Source: Martelella mediterranea | GTDB lineage: Bacteria; Pseudomonadota; Alphaproteobacteria; Rhizobiales; Rhizobiaceae | Direction: 5' to 3' | Assembly: GCF_021021415.1 (NCBI RefSeq) | Contig: NZ_JAINWJ010000009.1 | Location: 62,001 to 126,000, forward strand | Length of the DNA stretch: 64,000 nucleotides | Shown: one piece after another, positions 1 to 7,909 of the stretch | How the letters are laid out: each line of letters begins with the position of its first letter | Position numbering within the stretch: position 1 is the stretch's first letter | Program-made: the position numbers and the translations under genes | The notes under the pieces: model-generated | Seen by the model: the letters and a program-made list of their open reading frames with translations, nothing else | Told to the model about the DNA's origin: nothing | The model's database searches: none

Positions 1-54
1 CGTTTTAACAAGCTGCGCGGCACCCACCATGTCACCAAAGGGAGGAAACCCGAC

Positions 55-1050
55 ATGAAACTTCGTAATATCCTGGCAACCACAGCCCTGGTCGGCGCCG
101 CATTCGCCGCCACCACCGCCAGCGCACAGGACCCGCTGAAGATCGGCGCCGCCGTTTACGGCCTCAACGCCGAATTCATGCAGCTCTGGGCCAATGCCGC
201 AGAAAACCACCCCTCGGTGAAGGACGGTTCCGTCGACCTGACCATCTTCGACGGTCGTTATGACGCGCTGGTCCAGCAGGAACAGTTCGAAACCATGATC
301 ACCCAGGGCTATGACGCCATCGTCTTCGTCCCGATCGACATCGAAGCCGGCGCAACGGCCGTCGAATCCGCCTCCGATGCCGGCATTCCGGTGGTCGGCT
401 CCAACACCCAGGTCAACTCCGATCTGCTGACCTCCTATGTCGGCTCCGACGACGTCGAAGCAGGCTATCTCGAAGCCAAGGCCGTGCTCGATGACATCAG
501 CTGCTCCGGCGATGTCGTCATCATCGAAGGCCCGATCGGCCAGTCCGCGCAGATCCAGCGCGGCGAAGGCAATGAGAAGGCAATCGCCGAATGCGGCGAC
601 GGCGTCAGCGTTGTCGAACAGCAGACCGCCAACTGGAGCCGCGCGGAAGCGCAGTCGCTGATGGAAAACTGGCTGACCGCCCATGGCGGCGACATCAAGG
701 GCGTAATCGCGCAGAATGACGAGATGGCGCTCGGCGCGATCGAGGCGATCAAGGCCGCTGGCCTCAACGTCAGCGATTTCTCGATTGCCGGCGTCGACGG
801 CGTCACCGATGCGCTGGAAGCCGTCAAGCGCGGCGACATGCATTCGATCCTGCAGGATGGCCAGGCCCAGGCGCTCGGCGCAATCGACGTCGCCATCAAG
901 GCCGTTAACCCGGACTATCAGCCGACCTCTGGCATCTGGGAAAAATACCCGGAAATGCAGTGGAACAACGGCGAATCCAAGCAGTACAATGTGCCGTGGA
1001 CGCCGGTGACCGCCGACAATGTCGACGAACTCCTGCAGCAGCGTCAGTAA
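55..1050 (+). CDS. Ribose-type ABC transporter substrate-binding protein
   Basis: This 331-residue periplasmic protein would capture a sugar or polyol for an ABC importer. A signal peptide is visible (basic MKLR start, hydrophobic stretch to about residue 20, cleavage likely after ASA at 22-24). The mature part has the layout of the RbsB/Peripla_BP_4 family: a KIGAAVYG strand near the start, a FVPIDIEAG hinge segment, and QNDEMALGAIEAIKAAG followed by AGVDG near residue 245. A strong GGGAGG ribosome site lies 9 bases before the ATG. No permease or ATPase follows, so the rest of the transporter is presumably upstream, outside the window. The downstream dehydrogenase and ketose kinases suggest a polyol or ketose ligand; that is inference. 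Confidence 0.9.
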   Translation: MKLRNILATTALVGAAFAATTASAQDPLKIGAAVYGLNAEFMQLWANAAENHPSVKDGSVDLTIFDGRYDALVQQEQFETMITQGYDAIVFVPIDIEAGATAVESASDAGIPVVGSNTQVNSDLLTSYVGSDDVEAGYLEAKAVLDDISCSGDVVIIEGPIGQSAQIQRGEGNEKAIAECGDGVSVVEQQTANWSRAEAQSLMENWLTAHGGDIKGVIAQNDEMALGAIEAIKAAGLNVSDFSIAGVDGVTDALEAVKRGDMHSILQDGQAQALGAIDVAIKAVNPDYQPTSGIWEKYPEMQWNNGESKQYNVPWTPVTADNVDELLQQRQ

Positions 1051-1060
1051 ATCCGAATAC

Positions 1061-1088
1061 CGCCTGCGGCCGATAGCGGCCGCAGGCG
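1061..1088 (+). other. Intercistronic hairpin after the binding-protein gene
   Basis: A perfect 12-bp inverted repeat (CGCCTGCGGCCG, loop ATAG, then its complement) begins 10 bases after the stop of the binding-protein gene. No run of T follows, so it is not a classical terminator. Hairpins in this position are known to protect the upstream message of binding-protein genes from 3' exonucleases and so raise its level over the downstream genes; that role here is inferred from position. Confidence 0.75.
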
Positions 1089-1136
1089 ACCCGTCGCGGC
1101 ACGGCCGTTACAGCAGCCAGAAGAAAGGACGTTTCG

Positions 1137-1892
1137 ATGGCGTCTTCCCCTGAATTTTCACTTGCCGGCAAGGTCGCGGTCGTCACCGGCGCGGCATCCG
1201 GCATCGGCGCGGCGATTGCCCGAGCGTTTGCTGCCAAGGGCGCGCGCGTCGCCATTCTCGACATGAACCGCGATGCGGCCGATGCCATGGCCGCCGAGCT
1301 CGACGGCGCGAAGGCGTTTTCCTGCAACGTCACCGACAGCGACAGCATTGAAACCGCGGTCGCCGACGTCAAAGCCGCGCTCGGCGAGATCGATATCCTC
1401 GTCAATTCGGCCGGCATCGTCGACCTCGCCCCCGCCGAAGAGCTTTCGAAGGCCGCCTGGGACCGCACCATCGCCGTCAACCTGACCGGCACCTATCTGA
1501 TGTGCCAGTCCGTCGGGCGCGCGATGATTTCCGCCGGCAAGGGCGGGCGGATCGTCAACCTCGCAAGCCAGGCCGGCTCGGTCGCCATCGAAGGCCATGT
1601 CGCCTATTGCGCCACCAAATTCGCCGTCATCGGCGTCACCAAGACGCTGGCGCTCGAATGGGGCAAGCACGGCATCACCACCAATTCGATTTCGCCCACC
1701 GTGGTGATGACCGATCTCGGCCGCAAGGCATGGGAAGGCGAAAAGGGCGACGCGATGAAGGCCCAGATCCCGAGCGGCCGCTTTGCCGAGCCGGAAGAAA
1801 TCGCCGCCGCCGCCGTGTTCCTCGCTTCCGATGAGGCGGCGATGATCAACGGCGCCGATCTTCTGGTCGATGGCGGCTACACCGTCCGGTAA
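1137..1892 (+). CDS. Short-chain dehydrogenase, probable polyol dehydrogenase
   Basis: This 251-residue classical SDR would oxidise an alcohol with NAD(P). It shows the cofactor motif TGAASGIG (residues 18-25), the NSAG strand signature, a catalytic Ser in the NLASQ region, and the active-site YCATK, ending in the usual DGGYTV. Length is normal for the family. An AAAGGA ribosome site precedes the ATG. It resembles enzymes such as D-threitol dehydrogenase and the GolD-type glycerol dehydrogenase, which turn a polyol into a ketose, and the next genes encode ketose kinases. That pairing supports a polyol -> ketose -> ketose-phosphate pathway. The exact substrate (threitol, erythritol, glycerol or other) cannot be read from the sequence. 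Confidence 0.85.
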   Translation: MASSPEFSLAGKVAVVTGAASGIGAAIARAFAAKGARVAILDMNRDAADAMAAELDGAKAFSCNVTDSDSIETAVADVKAALGEIDILVNSAGIVDLAPAEELSKAAWDRTIAVNLTGTYLMCQSVGRAMISAGKGGRIVNLASQAGSVAIEGHVAYCATKFAVIGVTKTLALEWGKHGITTNSISPTVVMTDLGRKAWEGEKGDAMKAQIPSGRFAEPEEIAAAAVFLASDEAAMINGADLLVDGGYTVR

Positions 1893-1916
1893 ATGATGAA
1901 CGATAAGGTCGCTTCA

Positions 1917-3665
1917 ATGCAGAGATTTATCAACAACCCCGACGATCTTGTCGACGAGACCGTGGCCGGTTTCGTCCGGGCCCACCGCGATCTGGTGCGG
2001 CTCGACCCGGCCAATCCGCGCGTGATCGTATCGCAGACAGCACCGGTTTCCGGCAAGGTCGGCATCGTCACCGGCGGCGGTTCGGGCCACGAGCCGGCCT
2101 TTATCGGCTATACCGGCCGCAACATGGTGGACGCGGTCGCCGTCGGCGAACTGTTCTCCTCACCGACGGCCAAGAGCTTTGCCGATGCGATGCGCGCCGC
2201 CGATGGCGGCGCGGGCGTCGCCGTGCTTTACGGCAATTACGCCGGCGACAACATGAACGTCAAAATGGCCGCCGGCATGCTTGAGAAAGAGGGCATCGAG
2301 GTCGCGACCGTGGTCGCTAATGACGATGTCTGCTCCGCGCCGCTTTCCGAGCGCGAGAAGCGCCGCGGCGTCGCCGGCGAAATCTTCATGTGGAAGATCG
2401 GCAGCGCGGTTGCCGCCAAAGGCGGATCGCTTGCCGATGTGCAGGCCGCCGCGCAAAAGGCGATCGACAGCGTACGCTCTGTCGGCGTCGGGCTTGGCCC
2501 CTGCACCCTGCCGGCCGTCGGCCATCCGAATTTCCAGATCGAGCCGGGCACGATGGAGGTCGGCATCGGCCACCACGGCGAGCCTGGCACCCGCGTGGAA
2601 CCGCTGAAGAGCGCCAACGCGGTCGCCGCCGACATGGTCAAGATCGTCATGGACGATCACGATCTGCCGAAGGGCAGCGAAGTCGCCGTGCTGGTCTCCG
2701 GGCTGGGCGCAACCCCGGTCAACGAGCTTTATGTGCTTTACGACCGTATGGAGCAGGAAATCGAGGCGCGCGGCGCGACCGTCTACCGCGCCTATGTCGG
2801 CAATTACTTCACCTCGCTGGAAATGATCGGCGCGACGCTCTCGGTCATGGTGCTGGATGATGAGATGAAGGCGCTGCTGGATATGGAAGCGTCCGCGCCC
2901 GGCTTCAGCCAGACCGGCAATGCCGCGCCGGCAATCCAGCGATCCGCAGCAAAGGCTGCCACCACCGCTCAGGCGAAGACGGCAAACACCGAGAACGACG
3001 CGCCGCGCGCGCCCGAAACCATCAACGGCCCTTCGGTGAAGAATGCCGGCAATGCGGCGATCGTCGAGGAGATCGCGGCGGTGATCATCGAGAACAAGGC
3101 CTGGCTTTCGGAAATCGACGGCAAGATCGGCGACGGCGACCACGGTATCAACATGGCCAAGGGTTTCGGCCGCGCGGCCGAGCGGATCGCCGGCTCATCG
3201 ATGCCGCTTGACGAGGCGATGAGCGTGCTGTCGGATGTTCTGATGTCGGAGATCGGCGGCTCCATGGGCCCGCTCTACGGTCTGATGTTCCAGGAAATGG
3301 CGTCATCCATCAAGGGCCGCACCGCCATCGACGCCGATGCGTTTTCGCAGATGCTGAATGCGGGTCTTTCGGGCGTACGCTCCACCGGCTCGGCCAAGGT
3401 CGGCGACAAGACGCTGATCGACACGCTGGTTCCGGCCGTCGAGGCATTCGATGCCGCGAAGGCTGACGGTTTCGCCCCTGCCCTTGCAGCCATGGCGAAA
3501 GCCGCGGAAAAGGGTCGCGATTCCACCGTCGATCTGGTTGCCCGCATCGGGCGCGCCAGCCGGCTCGGCGAGCGCTCGCGCGGTGTTCTGGATGCAGGCG
3601 CCACCTCTTGCTGCATGATCCTGACCGAACTTGGAAACGGGTTCTCCCGCCGCCTTCAGGATTGA
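1917..3665 (+). CDS. Dihydroxyacetone/ketose kinase, DhaK-DhaL fusion
   Basis: This single-chain ATP-dependent kinase (582 residues) would phosphorylate dihydroxyacetone or a related ketose such as erythrulose. The DhaK half (about 1-330) has GGGSGHEP with His58, AGDNMN with Asp111 and HHGEPG with His220, matching the substrate-binding and hemiaminal-forming residues of the family. A linker rich in Ala, Thr and Lys (about 335-370) leads to the DhaL half, with Asp401, Asp406 and Asp408 (the Mg-ATP aspartates), GSMGPLYG and VGDKTLID. The ATG at 1917 is chosen because AAGG lies 8 bases before it and homologues start MxxFINNPDD; an in-frame ATG at 1893 touches the SDR stop and is the alternative. 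Confidence 0.9.
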   Translation: MQRFINNPDDLVDETVAGFVRAHRDLVRLDPANPRVIVSQTAPVSGKVGIVTGGGSGHEPAFIGYTGRNMVDAVAVGELFSSPTAKSFADAMRAADGGAGVAVLYGNYAGDNMNVKMAAGMLEKEGIEVATVVANDDVCSAPLSEREKRRGVAGEIFMWKIGSAVAAKGGSLADVQAAAQKAIDSVRSVGVGLGPCTLPAVGHPNFQIEPGTMEVGIGHHGEPGTRVEPLKSANAVAADMVKIVMDDHDLPKGSEVAVLVSGLGATPVNELYVLYDRMEQEIEARGATVYRAYVGNYFTSLEMIGATLSVMVLDDEMKALLDMEASAPGFSQTGNAAPAIQRSAAKAATTAQAKTANTENDAPRAPETINGPSVKNAGNAAIVEEIAAVIIENKAWLSEIDGKIGDGDHGINMAKGFGRAAERIAGSSMPLDEAMSVLSDVLMSEIGGSMGPLYGLMFQEMASSIKGRTAIDADAFSQMLNAGLSGVRSTGSAKVGDKTLIDTLVPAVEAFDAAKADGFAPALAAMAKAAEKGRDSTVDLVARIGRASRLGERSRGVLDAGATSCCMILTELGNGFSRRLQD

Positions 3666-3675
3666 TGAAGGCGGC

Positions 3676-3709
3676 GCGGGCGGGCACGGAAAAGCTTGTG
3701 CTCGCCCGC
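3676..3709 (+). other. Intercistronic GC-rich hairpin
   Basis: A 12-bp stem (GCGGGCGGGCAC pairing with GTGCTCGCCCGC, one G-U pair) with a 10-base loop lies between the fused kinase and the separate DhaL gene. There is no T run behind it. It occupies the upstream part of the longest possible DhaL reading frame, which supports the later start at 3732. It may tune expression of the downstream sensor/kinase genes relative to the upstream enzymes; this is inference. Confidence 0.6.
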
Positions 3710-3731
3710 CACCTCGCAGCATAATGCGGCC

Positions 3732-4394
3732 ATGATGTATCTCGATTGCCATGCCCTCGCCGACCTGTTTCGCGCCTTCGCGCGCCGGATGAATGATGAA
3801 CGCGATTATCTCGCGGAACTGGACGGGGCGATCGGCGATGCCGACCACGGCACGGCCATGGCCGAGGGCTTTTCCGCCGCGGCGGTGGCGCTCACCCACA
3901 ATGCCGCCGATTACCCCTCGCTCAGGATCGCGCTGACGCAGGCGGGCCGCTCCTTCCTCAATGCCGTCGGCGCCACCACCGGGCCACTCTATGCCAGCGG
4001 GCTGACCCGCGCCGGCCTTGCCATGCCGGAAGAAAAGCAGGTGCCGATCGAGCGCCTTGCCGATATTCTGCTCGCGATTTCGGAAGGAATCGAGGAACGC
4101 GGGAAGGCATCCCCCGGCGACAAGACCATGCTCGATGCGTGGCTGCCGGCGACCCATGCGATCCGCGATGCCAGGGCCGAGGGCGCGACGTTCGCCGAAG
4201 TCATGAGCCGCGCCGCTGCGGCCGCCGCCGAAGGAGCCGAGGCGACGCGCGGCATGGTGGCGGCCAAGGGCCGCGCCGCTCGCCTTGGCGCGCGCACCAT
4301 CGGCCATCTCGATCCCGGCGCAGTCTCCGCCGCCGCGCTGATCGACGCCGCCAGCGAGTGGGTATCTGCGGCAGCCGAGCGAGAGACCCTTTGA
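3732..4394 (+). CDS. dhaL: Stand-alone DhaL (ADP/ATP-binding kinase subunit)
   Basis: This 220-residue protein is the nucleotide-binding partner of a DhaK-type subunit. The metal-binding aspartates are present as Asp31, Asp36 and Asp38 in LDGAIGDADHG, followed by GATTGPLYASG and SPGDKTMLD, the usual DhaL helical-barrel landmarks. It overlaps the next gene by one base (TGATG), so translation is probably coupled, which makes the DhaK domain of that gene its natural partner. The locus therefore carries two DhaL units, one inside the fused kinase and this one. Whether the phosphoryl donor is ATP or a PTS DhaM subunit cannot be decided here; no DhaM gene is seen in the window. The start is weakly supported: an ATG pair at 3732/3735, without a clear ribosome site. 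Confidence 0.88.
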   Translation: MMYLDCHALADLFRAFARRMNDERDYLAELDGAIGDADHGTAMAEGFSAAAVALTHNAADYPSLRIALTQAGRSFLNAVGATTGPLYASGLTRAGLAMPEEKQVPIERLADILLAISEGIEERGKASPGDKTMLDAWLPATHAIRDARAEGATFAEVMSRAAAAAAEGAEATRGMVAAKGRAARLGARTIGHLDPGAVSAAALIDAASEWVSAAAERETL

Positions 4395-6457
4395 TGGCAC
4401 GAAAGAGCGGTCCGCGCGCCCTGTCCGCCTCCGAGAGGCAATCCGGTTCCCAACTGCCCCTGCGCTTCGGCGGCGATCCGCTGCTGTGGGCGGCATGGCT
4501 TTATTACGAGGAGAGCATGACCCAGGGCGACATTGCCGTCGCCATGGGCATTTCGCGCCCCACCGTCAACGCCTATCTCGCCGATGCCCGCACACGCGGC
4601 ATCGTTTCGATCGAAATCGCGCCGGAAAAATTCCGGCAATTGTCACTCGCTCAGAGCCTCAAGGAGCATTTCGGCCTCGCCGACTGCCTGGTGATCCCGT
4701 CAACCGGCGGGGAGCGCACGCTGACGGAACGGCTTGGCGCGGCCGGCGCGCAGGTGCTGGCGCTTCATGCGCAATCCGGCGATACCATCGCGGTGACCTG
4801 GGGCCGGACGATGCTGGCGATCGCCAATGCCGTTGAACGCGTCAATCTCAGGGACATGCGCGTGGTTCAGGCGACCGGCGGCACCACCGCCAAGATACCG
4901 TGGACGCCGGAAGCTTGCGCCACGCGGCTGGCCGAAGCGCTGGACGCCCGCTGCATTCCGCTGTCGTCCCCCGCGATCCTGTCCTCTGCGGCCGTCCGCG
5001 ACGTGCTGTTCGAGGAGCCGGTGATCGCCGAACAGCTTGGCGTGCTGGCAGCGGCAAACCGCATCCTGCTCGGCATCTCGTCGCTGAGGGCCGAAAGCAC
5101 GATCCACACCAGCGGATTCTTCGACAAGGTGGACGTCAACGAGCATTATCACGCCGCCGTCGGCAGCATTGCCGGGCGGCTGATCAATGCGCGCGGCGAG
5201 CCCGTCGCCGGGCCGCTCGACGGGCGCACCGTCGGCATTGAACTCGCCGCATTGCGCGCGATTCCCCAGCGCATCGCTGTTGCCGGCGGGATCGACAAGG
5301 TGCAGGCGATCCTCGCGGCGCTGCGCGGCGGCTATGTCAGCGTGCTGGTCACCGATGTGGACACCGCCTGGGGCATATTGCGCTCCGAGAATGTGGATAT
5401 CCGCCCACAGCGGATGGAGACCGCCAGAGCGCCGCAACTGCCCGAACGCGTCCATACCAAGAAATTCATCAACCGCCCGCAGGACGCCGTCGACGAAACG
5501 CTTGCGAGCGCGCTTCTGGCGCATCCGGAAAACCTGGCCCCGGTACCGGGCGCACCGCGCGCCCTGCGTTCGGTTCACGCCCCCCGTGCCGGCAAGGTCG
5601 GCCTCGTCATCGGCGGCGGCGCGGGGCACGAGCCGGGCTTTTTCGGCTATGTCGGCCAAGGGCTTGCGGATGCGGTGGTCGTCGGCAACGTGTTCGCCGC
5701 CCCGCCGCCCGACCCGATCCTCGCCTCCACCCGCGCGGTTGATGGCGGGGCCGGCGTGCTGCACATTTTCGGCAATTTTTCCGGCGACGTGATGAATTTC
5801 GAGATCGCCGCCGAGATGGCCGCGGCCGAGGGCATTGCGGTGCAGGCCGTCGTCACCACCGACGACATCGCCTCCTCGCCGAAAGAAATGCGAGCCACGC
5901 GGCGCGGGGTCGCCGGTAATGTGTTCATCTTCAAGGTCGCGGGTGCTGCCTGCGAGCGGATGATGCCGCTTGACGCCTGCGTGGCGGTGGCGCGGCGAGC
6001 CAATGAGCGCACCTTCACCATGGGGCTGGCGCTGGAGCCCGGCGCCTCGATCGAAACCCGCCGCCCGACCTTTCAACTCGGCCCCGACGAGATGGAAATC
6101 GGCGTCGGCGTTCATGGCGAGCCCGGCATCGCCCGCGCCGCCATCGGCACGGCGGATCAGGCCGCCGACCTCGTGATCGACCGCCTGCTCGATGAAATGA
6201 TGCCGAAGGAAGGCGACCGCGTCGCCCTGCTGGTCAATTCGCTGGGAGCGACGCCCGACATGGAACTCTACATCCTGAACGGCCGCATCCGGAAACGCCT
6301 GAAGGCCCACGGGCTGCAGGTCACGCGATCGCTGGTCGGGCGCTACTACACCTCGCTCGACATGGCCGGCGTCTCGATCTCGCTGATGCATCTCGACGAC
6401 GAACTCGCCGACCTGCTGGACGCGCCCTGTTCTTCCGTCGCGCTGTCGCGGCGGTAA
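4394..6457 (+). CDS. SorC-family regulator fused to a DhaK kinase domain
   Basis: This 687-residue protein joins a transcription regulator to a kinase subunit. Residues about 25-75 form a helix-turn-helix (MTQGDIAVAMGISRPTVNAY), about 80-325 are a SorC/DeoR sugar-binding effector domain, and about 353-680 are a complete DhaK domain beginning TKKFINRPQDAVDE. The DhaK part keeps all key residues: His412 in GGGAGHEP, Asp465 in SGDVMN and the substrate-linking His574 in GVHGEPG, so it looks catalytically able, not a dead sensor. The start at 4394 overlaps the dhaL stop by one base. SorC domains usually bind sugar phosphates, so the kinase product could be the signal. I recall this architecture as an automatic product name in related genomes but know of no experimental study. 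Confidence 0.9.
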   Translation: MARKSGPRALSASERQSGSQLPLRFGGDPLLWAAWLYYEESMTQGDIAVAMGISRPTVNAYLADARTRGIVSIEIAPEKFRQLSLAQSLKEHFGLADCLVIPSTGGERTLTERLGAAGAQVLALHAQSGDTIAVTWGRTMLAIANAVERVNLRDMRVVQATGGTTAKIPWTPEACATRLAEALDARCIPLSSPAILSSAAVRDVLFEEPVIAEQLGVLAAANRILLGISSLRAESTIHTSGFFDKVDVNEHYHAAVGSIAGRLINARGEPVAGPLDGRTVGIELAALRAIPQRIAVAGGIDKVQAILAALRGGYVSVLVTDVDTAWGILRSENVDIRPQRMETARAPQLPERVHTKKFINRPQDAVDETLASALLAHPENLAPVPGAPRALRSVHAPRAGKVGLVIGGGAGHEPGFFGYVGQGLADAVVVGNVFAAPPPDPILASTRAVDGGAGVLHIFGNFSGDVMNFEIAAEMAAAEGIAVQAVVTTDDIASSPKEMRATRRGVAGNVFIFKVAGAACERMMPLDACVAVARRANERTFTMGLALEPGASIETRRPTFQLGPDEMEIGVGVHGEPGIARAAIGTADQAADLVIDRLLDEMMPKEGDRVALLVNSLGATPDMELYILNGRIRKRLKAHGLQVTRSLVGRYYTSLDMAGVSISLMHLDDELADLLDAPCSSVALSRR

Positions 6458-6673
6458 GGGATCGTTGGGCGCCGGAGCCGAAAAGGCTACAATTTCGACC
6501 CTGCATGAGGTTTGCGGTGGGCAGCGATAATTGCAACTTTGTCATCTGGTTCTCCTTTTCACTCCTTGCCGTTCATCGGCAGCACCAGAATTCTAATGCT
6601 TCGAGACGTTGATGACGAGATAGCCATCCAGATAACTCAGTCTGGTGATAAGGCCTTCCCCCTCAACGCCGCC

Positions 6674-6696
6674 ATGCTCGGGCCTGTCCCGAGCAT
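6674..6696. repeat. Solo copy of the CTCGGG...CCCGAG palindromic repeat
   Basis: The 9-base arms ATGCTCGGG and CCCGAGCAT flank a 5-base centre. The same palindrome appears in paired, inverted form at 9219-9298, 14448-14597 and 36359-36496. Here it is single. Confidence 0.8.
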
Positions 6697-6796
6697 CTAA
6701 GAACGCGTCTGCTCGACAGGCGTCTAGGGCGAAAAGTCAGTTCAAATCCGCACCTGGCAAAGATTTCACACCGACCCCATTGACCGCGTTTCGCTT

Positions 6797-6814
6797 TGAT
6801 TATACGCTTAATCA
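6797..6814. promoter_or_regulatory. LacI-type operator upstream of the regulator gene
   Basis: The 18-base imperfect palindrome TGATTATACGCTTAATCA has the central CG typical of LacI-family sites, with 7 of 9 positions matching between half-sites. A closely similar site lies at 7923-7940. It sits 9 bases before the ribosome site of the LacI-type gene, which fits autoregulation. Confidence 0.75.
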
Positions 6815-6834
6815 AAAGCATTCGGGAGGATATC

Positions 6835-7878
6835 TTGACTTTGACCGGGCCGAAGCGCGCGCGGCGCGTGACCCAGAGCGATGTCGCGGCGATGGCGGGG
6901 GTTTCCACCGCCGTCGTATCCGCCGTGATTTCGCCGAAGCCCGGCAAGACCATCCGCGTTGGCGAGGAGGCCGAGAAACGCGTTCGCGCGGCCATGGAAG
7001 CGCTTGGCTATGCGCCGAATATCGTGGCGCAATCACTGGCGCGCGGACGGCGCAATATCATCGGCGTGTTCACCTATGAGGCGATGTTTCCCTCCGACCG
7101 GGAGAACTTCTTCTATCCGTTTCTGCTGGGCATCGAACGCGGCGCGATGAAGCTCGGGCAGGATCTGCTGCTGTTCACCTCGTCCTCGCTCGACACCGGC
7201 CCGCGCAGCATCTTTCCCTCCGGCACCAATCGCATGGGCGTGGCCGATGGCGCGGTGCTGCTGGGCGAGGAACCGGACAAAAGCGAGCTGAAACGGCTTC
7301 ATGACACCGGCTTTCCCTTCGTGACGATCGGCCGCCGCGAGGCGGAAGGCGCCGAGATTGACTGGGTTGCCGCCGACTATGCTTCCGCCGTCAGCGACGT
7401 CGTCGAGCGTTGCGCCGCCCTCGGCCACAAGAAGATGCTGTTTCTGGGCGGCACCGAAGTGCGCGAACAGCATGCCGACCGCGAGGAAGGCTTCCGCCGC
7501 AGCGCCGCCGAGAGGCTGACCCTTACGGTCGAACGCCTCGAGCCCGCGGCGATCGATACCGAGAAAGTCTCCGCCTGGCTTGGCGCGGGCGTCACGGTCT
7601 TCCTCACTGAGACCTTCAGCCATGCCGTCGCGCTCGAACGCCAGATCGCGGCGACCGGCGGCAGCGTGCCCGAAACCGCTTCCATCGTCGCGCTCGCCGC
7701 GCCGATGCTCGACCCGGCCGGCGTCGAACGCTGGACCCGGATATCCATTCCCCGCGAAGAGATGGGGGAGCGCGCGGTGCGCAACCTGATTGCCAGGATC
7801 GGCGATCCCGAGCACGACGTCATGCGCACCACACTGCCCTGCGGCTATGTGCCGGGGGCAACATTGCAAGCAATTTGA
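6835..7878 (+). CDS. LacI-family transcriptional regulator
   Basis: This 347-residue repressor-type protein has the LacI helix-turn-helix at its N terminus (VTQSDVAAMAGVSTAVVSAV) with the usual hinge helix (ALGYAPN), then a periplasmic-binding-protein-like effector domain starting at NIIGVF. It most likely controls the following ABC transporter operon in response to the imported sugar. The start is a TTG: GGGAGGA at 6824-6830 precedes TTG codons at 6835 and 6841, and a longer reading from TTG 6796 would have to translate the operator at 6797-6814. Either TTG is possible. Two similar operators flank the gene, consistent with control of itself and of the transporter. Confidence 0.88.
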   Translation: MTLTGPKRARRVTQSDVAAMAGVSTAVVSAVISPKPGKTIRVGEEAEKRVRAAMEALGYAPNIVAQSLARGRRNIIGVFTYEAMFPSDRENFFYPFLLGIERGAMKLGQDLLLFTSSSLDTGPRSIFPSGTNRMGVADGAVLLGEEPDKSELKRLHDTGFPFVTIGRREAEGAEIDWVAADYASAVSDVVERCAALGHKKMLFLGGTEVREQHADREEGFRRSAAERLTLTVERLEPAAIDTEKVSAWLGAGVTVFLTETFSHAVALERQIAATGGSVPETASIVALAAPMLDPAGVERWTRISIPREEMGERAVRNLIARIGDPEHDVMRTTLPCGYVPGATLQAI

Positions 7879-7909
7879 ATCTGATCTGAAACGGGAGGTT
7901 TAAGAGATC

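Larger units (their letters stand above)
6458..6834 (+). other. Gene-free stretch between the two sugar loci
   Basis: This 377-base stretch has no convincing gene; short frames crossing it lack ribosome sites and family features. It holds one copy of the 23-bp CTCGGG/CCCGAG palindrome (6674-6696) and, near its end, the LacI-type operator at 6797-6814. No T-tailed hairpin was seen after the fusion gene. Confidence 0.6.

Noticed and set aside
4139-4393. An 85-residue upstream extension of the SorC-DhaK fusion
   Set aside because: It runs inside dhaL in another frame and is almost pure Arg, Gly and Ser; the ATG at 4394 overlapping the dhaL stop is the natural start.
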